Positions 1 through 11,602 of a stretch of 64,000 nt of DNA are shown in pieces. The translations under genes were made by a program, and so were the position numbers. This DNA comes from Prosapia bicincta (taxonomy: Eukaryota > Arthropoda > Insecta > Hemiptera > Cercopidae). Location: NCBI GenBank assembly GCA_036971475.1, contig JBAIZL010000002.1:349678082-349742081 (forward strand), read 5' to 3'. Each line of letters begins with the position of its first letter. Position 1 is the stretch's first letter. A model generated the notes under the pieces. The model did not search any database and was not told the DNA's origin. It saw only the letters and a program-made list of their open reading frames with translations.

Positions 1-996
1 GCCTTGCTAGTATCTCTGCAACTGCCACCCCTTCTTTCTCAGCTTTGTGAGCAAGCATTGCTCCGCCAATGACGTCACCAATAGCAAATATTCCTTTTAC
101 ATTAGTGTCATTCCCACTATTGACTTCAATAAAGCCACAACTGTCTTTTTCTATTTTTTCAAGACCCTCAGAGCATGGTTTGCGTCTTACTGCAACCAAT
201 ACCTTATCCGCCTCTATAGAGTTTGTTTGATTATCTTTTACAGAACAAACTTTCACACTCAAAGAGTTACTACTTTGTCTTATCTCTTCAACTTTGGTGC
301 TGAGAAAAATTTTATTCCCTGCTTTTGTAGACTAGAAAGTAAAGACTTACTTAGTTCGCCATCCATTGCTGCAGCGATTCTATCAAAAAACTCTACTATA
401 GTAACTTCAGAGCCTAGCCTATTACACACAGAAGACATATCAACTCCTATTGCCCCAGCTCCAATTACAAGTTTTTTTGGTACTTCAGTTAAAGACAATG
501 CACCAGTTGATGAAATGATATTTTTCTCATCAATATCAATTCCTGGTAGAGAACTAACATCAGAACCAGTTGCAATTACTATATTTTTTGCCTTCAGTAC
601 CTTACCTTCAACTGAAACTTCAAGGTTGCCTTGATCAAAAGAAGTAATTTTTCCAAGTCTATTGATCTTAGTAATTTTCTAAAGGTTAAACAGATATTCT
701 ATGCATTTTCCAAGTTCCTGAACTCTAGCGTCTTTATAGCCTAACATTTCTATCAAATCGAGACTTACATCCTTAACTTTTATGCCAAGTTTTGATAGAT
801 AATTTTTCGCGCTAGAATACTGATAAGAGGAATGGAGTAATGCTTTTGATGGTATACACCCAAGTCGCAAACACGTGCCACCAAAAATGCTATTTTTGAC
901 TATACAAGCAACTTTGAGTCCAACTTTTGCGGCAGCAATAGCGCATTTGTAACCACCTGGACCACCACCTATAATAATCAAATCATAATCAGTCAT
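1..996 (-). pseudogene. lpdA: Dihydrolipoamide dehydrogenase (E3), broken, cut by window edge
   Basis: FAD-dependent E3 component of 2-oxoacid dehydrogenase complexes; it reoxidises the lipoyl group. The start is the ATG at 994-996. The N-terminus carries the FAD-binding GGGPGGYKCA motif, then the redox disulfide motif GGTCLRLGCIPSKA. After an in-frame TAG at 679-681 the same frame continues through ATGSDV and the NAD-binding GAGAIGVDMSSVCNRLGSEV segment to a second stop at 280-282. A frameshift close to that point lets another frame run on to the edge, where the FAD-site motif [20 protein letters not shown] is readable. The C-terminal dimerisation domain lies outside the window. ATGA start/stop overlap with the upstream bamB-like gene indicates an old operon. 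At least one nonsense codon and one frameshift make a functional product unlikely. Confidence 0.93.
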
Positions 997-2097
997 AAAA
1001 AAACAAACCTATTTTCTAAAGAATAAACACCATTTCCTTCAGTCGTTATATATATCTTACCATGGGTAAATACTGGAGCATGAAACACATTACCAGGTAT
1101 TTTAATTACCCTTCCTGTACTTTCAGATCCAGGAAAAGCAAATATTGAACCTTCATTACTTGTTACCCAAAGCGTATGGGCATACATAATTGGAACAAAC
1201 AATTGCATATTCTCTATAAAATCAGATGTCCAAACTGTTTTTCCACTTTATATGTCGATGCTTATTACCTTATTATCTTTAGTCACCATGAAAATTCTTC
1301 CGATTTCTTTTTGTTTCTCTGCAGGAACAAGAGGGCTATAATATGACTCTTCGTCTGATACACGTTCTCCTTGTAGTGGCTTTGACCATAAGATATTTCC
1401 TGATTTTACATCAATGCCGTAAATATAAGAATTACTCGTGGCTATTAAAATTTTATCGTACACTCTAGGTGTAGTAGTTACATCTGTAAGCTGTGTATCC
1501 AAAAGGTTGGTAACCAATTTTTGGCTCCATAATTTTTTACCTTCTTCATTAAAAGCTATTAACTCACCATTTGAAAATGGTGCTATTATTTTATCATTAA
1601 AGATTGCAGGTGAGACGGAATATAAACCTCGAACCTCATTTATACCATTTTGATAAGCCCAAATGGGACTGCCATCTTTTATATCAAATGCATGCAGATA
1701 GTTATCAATTGTCAATACTAACAGCTTATTATTTATTACTACTGTTTTCCCTCTTGCCGGATATCTCAATTCTTTTTCCCATTGAATCTCCCCTGTCTTT
1801 GCGCCTATTGTGTGTAGAATACTATTCACTACCAAGAAAACATTTTTTTGTAGCTCGATAGACTCTTATTACCATTTTTTTTCTACTTGAGAGGTATAAT
1901 TTCCAATTTATAACCCTTGGGTCATCGATATCAAAGGAATATATGGTACCGTGCTTGTCTGGTAAAATAACGCTATTTTATGTAAGTATTGGAGCTACAT
2001 ATCCTTGAGATAATTTTTTATCTACTAAACATATTCGTTCGCTTGCCATTGTATAGTTACTATACAATAACATTATCATGACAATTATTATTTTCAT
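993..2097 (-). pseudogene. bamB: PQQ-repeat beta-propeller protein, BamB-like, broken
   Basis: BamB is a beta-propeller lipoprotein of the outer-membrane protein assembly complex. The ATG at 2097 opens a hydrophobic leader (MKIIIVMIMLLYSNYTMA) resembling a signal peptide. Propeller blades with the typical xDxKxGxxxW pattern are readable, for example AFDIKDGSPIWAY, GIDVKSGNILWSKPL and IGAKTGEIQWEKEL. The first part (2097 to about 1840) has an early stop near codon 40 and frame changes; 1248-1835 is one open stretch; a TAA at 1248-1250 breaks it, and the same frame continues to the end (FAFPGSESTGRVIKI). The family assignment rests on the repeats and leader; another PQQ-like protein cannot be excluded. 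It overlaps lpdA by four bases. Confidence 0.75.
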
Positions 2098-2181
2098 TAT
2101 TTAGTGAAAACAAAATTCATTAATATACATACTAGAAACGTAAATGTCAAAGAAAATGTTCTTAACTGTGGATCAAAAGCA

Positions 2182-2358
2182 TTAACGTAATGTCATGCCA
2201 TTATGTAAAGATTCTCTTACTGTAATAATTTTTATCAAGTATTGATTAAAACACATTTCGATAGCGCAGACTAACGCTGTCAGTAATACTACCATAATAT
2301 GAAATGGAAATGGACGCAGCATTTTCAGGATGAAAGATAGTGTTGTAATGTCATTCAT
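2182..2358 (-). pseudogene. ABC transporter membrane-domain fragment (N-terminus only)
   Basis: A 58-codon reading frame from ATG 2356-2358 begins with a short polar stretch and then a hydrophobic helix (HIMVVLLTALVCAIEMCF) followed by NQYLIKII, like the first transmembrane helix of MsbA-type exporters. No more of the transporter is present. Just downstream on the same strand (about 2105-2180) a short hydrophobic tail (LTFTFLVCILMNFVFT) ends before the bamB-like start, so the middle of one gene, or of two neighbours, has been lost. The remnant is divergent from the oxidase-like gene at 2421. Family assignment is tentative. Confidence 0.45.
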
Positions 2359-2420
2359 TTAAACTATGCATATCAATTTGAAAAATGTACATTGTCTTAT
2401 GCTATAGTACCTAAAAGTAA

Positions 2421-3704
2421 ATGCTCAACATACAAAATAACGCTTCACTTTGCAGACAATGGATATTCTTGGCAGTACTTGCTCTTGCTTGTTCTGGACT
2501 GCTGTCAATAATTGTTATTTTTCTACGATTGCCTTTTATTTCTTCTCTCATTCCTTCTGCACAATATATCTTTGATAATTCACTGGTGATAACGAAAATT
2601 TGTCAATTTTGGTATAGATGTGCTCTATAATATCTCTGCTCGTCATCATAAACTTAAAAAACACCAATCATTGGTTTAACTTCTCATGGATTCTCTCAAT
2701 CCTTTCCATGCTGCTAATGTTTATATCTGCATTTGTTCCAAATACTGAAGTTATCAAAAGTAACTATATACCTATATTACAAAACAAATTATTTTTACTT
2801 AGAATCAGTCTTTTCATTACCAGCATATTGATAAATACAGCTCTAGCCTATATATCAAATAAACAAGACTCATATCTTTCAATCGGACAAATTGACCTGG
2901 TCATTATACTTGTGTCATCATTTCTTTGTGTTGTTTTAGCTCATAAAAATATGCCTCCAGGTCTATATCACACAGACAAGAATTTATTTTATGAATATCT
3001 CTTTTCGGGATTTACTGCAGTTTGCCTTTGCTCAAGCAATGTTTTTAGTTTATTTGATCATACTGAATGCTCGCTATATTAGTCTAAATAAAATTACCAT
3101 TTTACCACTATTTATAAACACAGTTTTGACCGTAGGTGCGCAGTTTATATAATTTATTTATTCGGCGGATAGTGCTAAATTGATAAAGTTTTTTACCTGG
3201 CATATGAGAATTGCTGGAGCAGTTCTGCCGTGGTTTTTAACAATATAAGTGTATTGCAACATAAAAATTCTGCTCAATGATAAGGGCAATTATCTTCTCC
3301 ACTCGTTTGTATGTTTCATTTATGAAGGTGTGCTTGGAGTGCTAACTATTGAAGGAAATGTCACTATCCCTGCGCATTATCACGGTTCTGTGGTTGGTAT
3401 TACTATAGCTTTTATGAATTTTGTCTACTGGCTGTTACAAAAATTGGACTGTAAAGAAATAAAAAGCTCCATAGTAAGTTTACAGATTTATGCATATAGC
3501 TTGGGACATTTTCTCCACATTACTGGACTGGTTTGGCTTGGTGGATATGGCGCCCTAAGAAAAGTTGCAGATCTGCCAAGTATTTCATCAATGTTGGCAC
3601 TTGCTTGTTTTATTACGGGTGGAGCTATATCAGTTATTGGTGGAATGTTATTCGTTTTAATTGTGATTTTACATCTACTTAAAGGCAAGGCTCGTACCAA
3701 CTAA
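2421..3704 (+). pseudogene. Heme-copper oxidase subunit I-like membrane protein, broken
   Basis: Three open stretches in different frames (2421-2630, 2618-3082, 3249-3704) join into one polytopic membrane protein. The last part contains TIPAHYHGSVVGITIAFMN, which resembles the helix of heme-copper oxidase and NO reductase subunits carrying a metal-ligand histidine pattern, and later LGHFLHITGLVWLGGYGALRK. Many hydrophobic helices are visible throughout. At least two frame changes plus a gap around 3083-3248 disable it. A Wolbachia cytochrome-oxidase-I-like protein is the best guess; terminal oxidase activity itself cannot be inferred. No promoter was recognised in front of it. Confidence 0.6.
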
Positions 3705-3872
3705 CCTACATAAACAAAACTAAAAATTTTAGTGAAAAATTACTATATTTACTTTGTACTATGGCTCAAACAACCTGCTTCAAATTTGGAAAGGCAGTGA
3801 AATGAATAAAACTATATCAAGCTAGACCGAATTCTTATTTGCTACTCCTTTTAGTTCTTGTGTTCCATTTAC
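3705..3872. other. Short intergenic stretch
   Basis: AT-rich DNA between two convergent broken genes. I see no RNA gene, repeat or reading frame in it. Confidence 0.5.
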
Positions 3873-4332
3873 TTAAGAGCTCGGTTTCATTATTAAACCA
3901 CCAGCTAAGAATGCAGATACTGTTGCTATAACAACGATTAACCACATGCCCAATTTAGTTGTATGTTCAAGTGTAATATACACTTGCTAACCCAACAGCA
4001 AGACCAGTACTAGCAGTAGCGATGTATGTTGCTTTTTCTTTCAGTTGTATATTTGCTTCATTTTTGGTTTCTAATATTTTCTTTTCTTGCTGTAACTGCT
4101 GGATTTGAGTATTTATTTTTTGTTTCAGTTCATTCGATACTTCACTTTTTAGTGCATTTTTTATTTTATTTTTTAATTTAGATATTGCCTTTTCTGGGCT
4201 TTTTTTAACTTCTAGTTCCAACACGTCCTCAAGTAATTCTGCTAGTTCTATTTTTTCGTTGGAGGGCAGATAGTATGGATCATATAGAGCATTAACAAGA
4301 TCTTGTAAATCAGAAAATTTAAAATCAGGCAT
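3873..4332 (-). pseudogene. Small coiled-coil protein with C-terminal membrane segments, frameshifted
   Basis: The likely start is the ATG at 4330-4332 (MPDFKFSDLQ), with a GAGG ribosome-binding sequence about seven bases upstream; a longer upstream extension lacks such a site. The protein has an acidic N-terminal part (LAELLEDVLELEV), a lysine- and glutamine-rich coiled coil (NELKQKINTQIQQLQQEKK), then a hydrophobic segment (IATASTGLAVGLASVYYT). A frameshift near 3967 truncates it; the shifted frame supplies a second hydrophobic helix (MWLIVVIATVSAFLAGGLIM) and stops at 3873. No known family recognised. Divergent from valS. Confidence 0.6.
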
Positions 4333-4477
4333 AATAAACCTCAATACTAAAAATTTATCGTGTAATACATAAAAAACTAAAATCAAGAATTTTGTATTAT
4401 AAACTAAAATGTCAGACATTAAAATTGCTGTATTTGCTTAATTGTGCTAACTTAAAGCTTAAAACTGACAAATATTT

Positions 4478-6990
4478 ATGTTGGAAGAAAAATACAGCTT
4501 TAGAGAAGTTGAAGACAAATACAATGTATTATGGGAAGGAAGTAATGTTTATAGATGGACTAGTGAAAAGAGTAACACTTTCACTATAGATACGCCCCCA
4601 CCAACGATATCAGGAAAGTTGCATATTGGCCATATATTCAGCTATTGCCATACGGACTTTATTGCAAGGTTTCAACGTGTGCTGGGGAAAGATGTGTTTT
4701 ATCCAATTGGTTTTGATTATAATGGCCTTCCGACTGATAGGTTAGTTGTGCAAACCTATAAAATTCGTGCAAAAGAAGTTGGCAGAGAAAAATTTATAGA
4801 GATGTGGCATGAGGTTATTGAAAAATCAAAGCAAGAATTCAAGGAATTGTTTAAATCAGTTGGCAATAGCTATGACTGGGATTTGAAATACCACACGATC
4901 AGCAAGGAAGCTGTGGCACTTTCTCAAATGTCATTCATTGATCTATATAATAAAGAGTATGCATACAGAAAAATGCAACCTATTCTTTGGGACCCAGTCG
5001 ATAAAACTGCAATTGCACAAGCAGAAATAGAGGATAAAGTCGTTGAGTCATTTTTGAACACGATAGTTTTTTCCACTGAGGAAAATGAGCAGATTAAGAT
5101 TGCAACTACACGGCCTGAGTTGCTTCCAGCATGTGTTGCAGTTTTTTGCCATCCAAAAGATGCACGCTACACTCAGCTGATTGAAAAAATAGCCGTGGTG
5201 CCAATAACAAGAGCAAAAATTCCAATAATAGCTGATGATAAAGTTAAAATAGATAAAGGGACTTGGCTTGTTATGTGCCGTACGTTTGGTGATGAGCTCG
5301 ACATATATTGGCATCAAAAGCATGGTCTGCCGATGAAAATTATTAGCGATCAGGATGGTAGGATAAGTCTAGATTCAGTGTATGGTAACAATAGATCCCA
5401 GTGACAAGGCACTGGGATGACAAAGGGGTGCTTGACACTGGAATCCAGCCATTAGAGGAGACACACGCCCCAGCACGTGACGCTGGAATCTACGATGAAA
5501 TAAATGGCCTAAAGTTTAAAGAAGCAAGAAAGAGAATTATTGAAATCCTAACTGAAAAGGGCCTTTTGATAGAAAGTACTAACATTTCTCATTCTGTAAA
5601 GTGTGCAGAAAGATCTGGTGTATACTTGAAATATTACCAACTTATCAATGGTTTATCAAGACATTAGAGCAAAAAACTCAAGTATTAGATAAAGTGAGTG
5701 AATGTAGTTGTCATCCAGAATCTATGCGTAAACGTATGGAGGTGTGGATAGAAGGGTTAAGTTGGGATTGGTGCATCTCAAGAAAGCGTTATTTTGGTGT
5801 AACATTTCCAGTTTGGTATTCAAAACGTAAGGGAGAAGAAGGCAAAATCATTCTAGCTGAAGTAAAGGATTTACCTGTAGATCCATTAAAAGGTTTACCG
5901 AAAGGCTATAGCAGAGAAGAGTTATTCCAGATCAAGGTGTGATGGATACTTGGGCAACAAGTGCGATCACTCCTCAACTAAGTGCACTGGCAGTAAACAG
6001 TGAGCTCGGTTTACCAAGCCATCGGTATGCTAAGATATTTCCTGCAGATCTGCGCAGCCAAAGCCATGAGATAATAAGAACTTGGGCTTTTTATACGATT
6101 TTGAAGGCACATTTTCATGCAGATTCACTGCCGTGAAAAAATATCATGATTAGTGGTTGGAGTTTAGCTGATGATAAAAAAAGATGAGTAAATCAAAAGG
6201 TAATATCGTCACTCCTCATGTAATGCTTGAAACCTATGGAGCTGACATAGTACGCTATTGGGCAGCAAACTCAAGACTTGGAGTTGACACGGTCTACTCT
6301 GAAAATATCTTCAAAATTGGCAAACGACTTGTTACGAAACTTTGGAATGCTAGCAAATTTGTTTCCATGTTTATGGAAAAACATCAAGCATTGAGCATAA
6401 ATTCCATCAGTGAGACGATGGATAAGTGGATATTGTCCAAATTATATAAAGTGATAGAAAAAAGACGAACAACCTATTACAGTTTGAATACTGCGAAGCT
6501 TTGAGCGCAATAAAAGATTTTTTTTTGAAAGATTTTTGTGATAATTACTTAGAGTTAGTTAAAAAACGAGCATATGGAGGTGCATTGGACAGCGAGGCAA
6601 ACATGAGTGCGAAACAGAGTTTGGCACATCTACTCATATTATTTTGCGACTATTTGCACCATTTTTGCCATACATTACAGAGGAAATATATCATCAGTTG
6701 TATATTCCGTTCACATTAAAAGTAATTGGCCTAACAAGGAAGAACTTATCTATGATAAGTATTCTGAGGAAATGGGAGATAAAGCAGATAATAACGTATC
6801 AGTTAATCATCTTATACAAAAGTTGATGATAAAAGCGAGTGTAAAAGAGGACGAGTTAAATTATTCTGCTCAGCATGATTTGCAGTCAGTTTGCAATGCT
6901 GAAGTGATAGAATGGGTTGAGAGTACAGAAGCAGAGCTTATAACTGAGAATGGAAAATTTACTGTGAGTTTATTGATTGATGTAACTTAG
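4478..6990 (+). pseudogene. valS: Valyl-tRNA synthetase, multiply broken
   Basis: Class I synthetase that charges tRNA-Val. The N-terminus (MLEEKYSFREVEDKYN) leads to the HIGH signature in PTISGKLHIGHIFSY and then the editing domain (ATTRPELLPACVAVF). The KMSKS loop appears at 6184-6200 as MSKSKGNIVTPHVML. The anticodon-binding and C-terminal part continues to TGA-free sequence ending at 6990 (NGKFTVSLLIDVT). Disruptions: a palindromic insertion with frame change at about 5388-5492; a frameshift near 5620; a frame change near 5935; a TGG-to-TGA type stop at 6134-6136 (context DSLP-stop-KNIMISGW); a one-base loss in the A-run at 6176-6182 just before KMSKS; and further frame changes near 6500 and 6640. 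Loss of this essential gene argues against a living bacterial source. Confidence 0.95.
5388..5492 (+). repeat. Palindromic element inserted in valS (Wolbachia/Rickettsia type)
   Basis: A block of about 105 bases separates two conserved parts of valS (…DSVYGN and [13 protein letters not shown]). It starts with a perfect inverted repeat: nine-base arms at 5395-5403 and 5410-5418 around a six-base loop. A second CTGGAATC-type motif occurs at about 5439 and 5484. Size (about 35 codons) and position inside a coding gene match the protein-coding palindromic elements described in Rickettsia and Wolbachia (RPE/WPE). Whether it was originally in frame cannot be told because the gene has other frameshifts. 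Confidence 0.7.
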
Positions 6991-7032
6991 CATTCGTATT
7001 ACTATACTAATTAATTTAGTTGTTAGGTAATA

Positions 7033-7734
7033 ATGATTGGTAATTCATATGATAATGAAATTGAAGAACAAAAAGATGATTATCATGACTTCATTCAAAG
7101 GTTTTTGTTTTTGCTCGGTAAGATAAAAGAAAAGAATAAATCAATTCACACTGCTGTAGCTAGTTTTCACATATTATCTTTTTTAATAAAATACAATGCC
7201 AATTTTAATGAAGATGAAGTGTATAAAACCGTTATCCAAGATTTCAATAATGTAAAGGTGGTGAGACTAGAGCTTCAAGATAAGGCTATAAAAAGTATTG
7301 AATGGGTATATTGAAAGTGGTGTTGAAACCGTGTCAATATATGGTAGTTATGCAGAAGTTAAATTGGGAGCTAATAAAAACAAATTCAAAGTTAGTGAGT
7401 TTTTGAATAGTAATTTCGGTCAAGATAATGAAATTTCAGGGTTTTCCACTCTGCATAGCAATGGAAAAAATGGAATGCACGGTTTTGTTTCTGAAGAAGA
7501 AATAAGGCACTATGTTGTAACTGATGGTGCATACGAAATGACTCTGAATTGATGTGATGAGGACGGAAAAAGTACACTATTATAATTAATATTGATGCTA
7601 ATGGTATAGAACTTATCGAGCGCAATCGTGTTACTGATGATCAATTGAAAGCAAATAAAGATGTAAAAATAAGTAACTTATTCTTGTATCAAATAAAATT
7701 TAGAAATAAGATTTATAATTATAAATCATCTTAG
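7033..7734 (+). pseudogene. Hypothetical protein, frameshifted
   Basis: The first frame (7033-7314) encodes a charged helical protein starting MIGNSYDNEIEEQKDDYHDF. A frameshift just before 7310 moves to the frame 7298-7552 (GVETVSIYGSYAEVKLGANK), and after another shift a tail containing NIDANGIELIERNRV reads to a TAG at 7732-7734. No conserved domain recognised. The gene ends three bases before the possible GTG start of the coiled-coil gene that follows, suggesting that the two were one transcription unit. Confidence 0.5.
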
Positions 7735-7737
7735 ATT

Positions 7738-9302
7738 GTGATAGAAAATGGTAATAGAAATATTAACATTCAAACAACTCAAGAAATTGAGCGTGGCAGC
7801 AAAGAAGCTCAAATAGGCAGTACTAAAATGCAAGACAAAAGTGCACAAGTTGTAGATGACAGCTTAAACGAAAGAATTAATAAATTGGGAAAAGAAAATA
7901 CAAGATTAACTGGAAATAATCAAACTATATTAGAACAATTACAGCAAAGAATGAGAGAGGTGGATGAATTAAATGGAAAGACAAGGGAAAAAGGTGAGGT
8001 TTTGGCTGAAGTAACACAAAAACTCAAGCAGCTAAGTGATTCAGTAGAGAGTCAATTTGAAAGGAGAAAAGTAAAGAAGGAAGAGTTAGAGGAGAAGTTA
8101 AGGAAAGCGCAAAAAGAGATACAAAAGTTAAGTAAAGAAAACGCTGAATTAGTGCAAGAAAAGCAAGGCTTGGAAAAACATGCTAAAGTTTTAGTTGTCA
8201 AAATACAAAAACTAGTTGATCAAAAAATAAAAGGTTAGAACAAGAATTGAATGATACTAAAAAAGATTTAGGTGATAAATATAGTAAAGTCCAGAGATTA
8301 GAAAATCAATCACATGAATTAGAATCTAAAAAAGTAACAGAATTGATGACATGATGACATGAAAAAATAGCAGAGTTAGAAGCGCAGTTGCAAAAAGAAA
8401 GTTCTGAAACTTATGATTTAATACTTAAATCATCGGACTTAGAAGAAGAAAAAAGACGATTACAGGAAAAGTTAAATGAAAAAACTCAAGAAGTGATTAA
8501 ACTAACTTTAGATTTAGAAGAACTAAGTAAGCAATCGGAAGAGAAAGAAACTAAGTATTTCAGTAGGATTAAAGAGTTAGAAAAATTTCTTAATAAAGAA
8601 AGAAAAAACAGTGGAGAGTTGGAAGATCATAGCATCAATCTGGAGGAAGAAATTCAAATTCAACATGAAAAGTACAAAGAGTTACTATTTGAGAAGCATT
8701 CTCTAAAAGAAGAAATTTCAGATTTGAGTGATCAATCTTCATTAGCTCATCAGATTTGTGTGAGCTTAGCACAAGATTTGGCAAAAAGCATGATATATTT
8801 ATTTAAAGGAAATGCGGAAGAAGGAGGTAATGTAATTATATCAAAGAATACTGTACTAGATATCTTTGAAAGACTTGAGGAATTACTCAAGCATTTGGGA
8901 GTAAGTGCTCAAGAAATACAAGGGATGTTAGAAGAAGAAGTTGAACGAATGAAGGACAGCTCTGCTACTTCAGATATAAGTAATGGACAGCTTGAAGGAG
9001 TAGCCGAAAATGAACTTGGTAACGATGCGCTTTACGCATCTATACTAAAGAAAATAAGGAAATTTTCTGAAAATAATTCTGAAATTTTCGATATTTCTAT
9101 CTCTCCAATTACGGAATTCAATGAGATGAATACCATAGAACAAAAGTTACAAAGTGAATAAAAATTTCCGAAAAAGAAGAAAAAAAGTTTGAAAAATAAA
9201 GAAAATTCAGGGCAAGGAAGCCTTGATACAAGTATTAGCAGTACTAATCTATCGCCTTTAGAAGATACAACAAATATTGCTATGTCTTTATGGATGCAGT
9301 AG
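7738..9302 (+). pseudogene. Long coiled-coil protein, frameshifted
   Basis: Three frames combine to one acidic coiled-coil protein rich in K, E, Q and L heptads. The first (7738-8238, possible GTG start, no good ribosome-binding site) contains RINKLGKENTRLTGNNQTIL. A frameshift in an A-rich stretch near 8225 gives NDTKKDLGDKYSKVQRLEN, which stops at about 8354 beside a small duplication of GATGACAT. The largest part, 8388-9161, continues the coiled coil (KRRLQEKLNEKTQEVIKL) and adds a less charged region (SSLAHQICVSLAQDLAKSM). A final shift leads to a serine-rich tail ending at the TAG 9300-9302. No enzyme motif is visible. Confidence 0.6.
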
Positions 9303-9379
9303 ATAAGCTACAGGTAAGACAATTTTAATCAATATATACAAGACTGCTGCTGCAGTTTTGTATATAGGTTGTTAACAAT

Positions 9380-10579
9380 TTGCTTAATAAAGGTAACACA
9401 TCTTATTTTGTAGCTAGTTCTCTGGCTACTATCTCGTTACTTACATCTCTAGTGCTTATTAATGTACCTAATTCCTTAGTTCTCGCTTTAGTTGCATTAT
9501 CTGCTTTGGCTCTTATGCTTTTGTATAAAATAATTAGTAATAATAGGAGGATGAAAAATAAATTTGCTCAGAAAGAACGAGAGTTAGAAAAGAAAATAAC
9601 TTTGGCTGCAAACAAAAAAAGTGGAAAAATTATAGGATCAATTACGTGAATTGACTCACGACAAGCACAATTTATACAAGGAAGCAAAAAAATCTGGTCA
9701 AAAAATAGAAGCTGAGAGGAAATCTTTGAAGGAGAAATTAGAAGCAAAAATGAGCCATATAATTGGAATAACAAAAGAATTAGAAAAAGTAACGAAGGAG
9801 AAAGATGAGCTTGCTGCACAAGAAAAAGAACAACTCCATAAAATATCATATTTGTGTAAACAGTTACAGGATTAAAAGCTAATCTAACTGAGAGGAAAAA
9901 ACTCATGATCGAGTTGAAAAGAAATATAGACAATGATAAATATGAAGAATTATATAAGGAAGTAGAGAAATTATCTAAAGAAAAAGAGGAGTTATCTAAG
10001 GAAATAGACAAATTACGTAAAGAGAAACATATACTATATATGAAAAAAGAAGAATTACATAAAAGACAAGAAGAACTTTGTGTGGAATTAGATGAATTAC
10101 AATGTAAATTTAAAGAAATTGATCACAAAAATAAAAACTTATCTCAAGAATTAAAAAGGAAATTTGAAGAGCTAGATAAAGCAGACGGTTTAATTAAAAA
10201 TCAATTTTTGAGTTAGACAGAATAAGACAAGATTGTAATAACGAAGTGAAAAATTTAAGAAATTCACTTTTAGAGCGAGACAGTCAAATAAAACAACTTC
10301 AATATGTGATAGATAAGATAGAAGAATCGATAAGAGAAAATGGAACAATTAAAGATTATAGCAAAAAAAATAATATTAGGAGAGACTCAGAAATAAAAAT
10401 TTATATTAGGGCAACTTGTTCAATTCACGCCAGGTGAAGATTATAGACCATTAGAAGAAACTTTACCGGGAGATCCTGGATATGAATCACTACCTGCCAC
10501 CCCAACCAAATCGCCAAATTCACTATTAACAGAATCTTATGAACCTAATCAGAGTGAAGGTATTTGCAAAACATATTAA
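9380..10579 (+). pseudogene. Membrane-anchored coiled-coil protein, frameshifted
   Basis: The likely TTG start at 9380 begins a short leader followed by two hydrophobic helices (SLATISLLTSLVLI and LVLALVALSALALMLLY). A long coiled coil follows in pieces: 9651-9875, 9905-10216 (EVEKLSKEKEELSKEIDKL) and about 10217-10437. A different frame supplies a C-terminal tail of prolines and acidic residues (PGDPGYESLPATPTKSPN) to TAA 10577-10579. At least four frame changes or stops break it. Architecture resembles the upstream coiled-coil gene, so the two may be paralogues. Function unknown. Confidence 0.55.
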
Positions 10580-10612
10580 CTAGCTTTATTATAAAAAAAA
10601 TTATACAAGATA

Positions 10613-11293
10613 ATGAACCCAATAATATGCGCACAAGATACACAAGATTTGAATAAAGCTATATCCTTAGCTAATGCTCTGCGTGATAAGGTTGGCATGG
10701 TAAAACTTGAGTTAGAATTTTTTGCTGCACATGGTCCTTCCGGAGTGAGAGGAGTTGCAAAATGCAATGTACCGATTTTTTTAGATCTAAAATTACATGA
10801 TATTCCGAACACTGTAGCTATTACAGGTGAAGCAATAAAATTTCTAGACGTTGAAATGCTAACATTGCACATCAGTGGTGGAACAAAAATGCTTAAAGAA
10901 GCACTAAGTGTAGTGCAAGTAAAGAAAATAAAGCTAATTGGAGTAACAGTACTAACCAGCATGATCAATGAAGATCTGAGTGAACTCGGAGTAGCAAGGG
11001 AAGCAAGATCACAGGTAATTTTGCTGGAAAAGCTTGCAAAAAAGATTGGTCTACATCGAATAGTTTGCTCTGCACTAGAAGCTCAAGAAGTGCGCCAAGA
11101 ATGTGGTAAAGCCTTTAAAATTATTATTCCAGGAATCCGTATGAATCGAGGTCATGATGATCAAAAAAGGACAGCAACACCAAAAGAAGCAATAAATTCA
11201 GGAGCTGATTATATCGTAATTGGTAGACCCATCACAAAAAGTGACAATCTCGCAACTAGTGCAGAGTTAATATTGAAATCCCTTACTGATTGA
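10613..11293 (+). CDS. pyrF: Orotidine 5'-phosphate decarboxylase
   Basis: Decarboxylates OMP to UMP, the last step of de novo pyrimidine synthesis. The 226-residue frame is uninterrupted and of usual bacterial length. The catalytic lysine/aspartate array is present in FLDLKLHDIPNTVAI near residue 65, with the upstream active-site lysine in GMVKLELEFFAAHGP. The phosphate-binding end is seen in IIIPGIRM and GADYIVIGRPIT. The N-terminus reads NPIICAQDTQDL, where most homologues have a hydrophobic residue in place of the Q before the aspartate. This is one of very few open metabolic genes in a segment otherwise full of stops, so it may simply have escaped damage by chance. Confidence 0.93.
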   Translation: MNPIICAQDTQDLNKAISLANALRDKVGMVKLELEFFAAHGPSGVRGVAKCNVPIFLDLKLHDIPNTVAITGEAIKFLDVEMLTLHISGGTKMLKEALSVVQVKKIKLIGVTVLTSMINEDLSELGVAREARSQVILLEKLAKKIGLHRIVCSALEAQEVRQECGKAFKIIIPGIRMNRGHDDQKRTATPKEAINSGADYIVIGRPITKSDNLATSAELILKSLTD

Positions 11294-11303
11294 AAAAAAG
11301 TAC

Positions 11304-11332
11304 TTGACAGGAAAAAATAAACGCTATATTAT
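11304..11332 (+). promoter_or_regulatory. Sigma70-type promoter in the pyrF-capsid gap
   Basis: TTGACA at 11304-11309 is followed after 17 bases by TATTAT at 11327-11332 (overlapping TATATT at 11325). The gap 11294-11602 otherwise has no reading frame. It contains a fragment with GTCATCCCAGT at about 11428, which resembles the half-site of the palindromic element in valS. The promoter points toward the capsid gene about 270 bases on, or toward a small untranslated RNA. Confidence 0.55.
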
Positions 11333-11602
11333 ATTGATAGCTCTTTAATTAGGTGCCATTCCTTGGTACTGCTGTTCATCCTTTTTACAACTATCAAAAC
11401 GTTTCATTCAAGTAGTATTTTTTGTGTCATCCCAGTCTAGGATCCAGTTGTCAGTAAACACTTCATAACGTTTTTTGAATGAAAAGACTGTCACGCGCTT
11501 GGTTTCTTGATTGCTACATTCATAACAACGAAAAGGTACTAAGATTAAAGATTACCTTCAAATTACAATACTATTCTAATTTTATTTTTAAAGGAGGCTA
11601 TT

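Noticed and set aside
47..634. 195-codon plus-strand frame
   Set aside because: Antisense to clear lpdA motifs on the minus strand.
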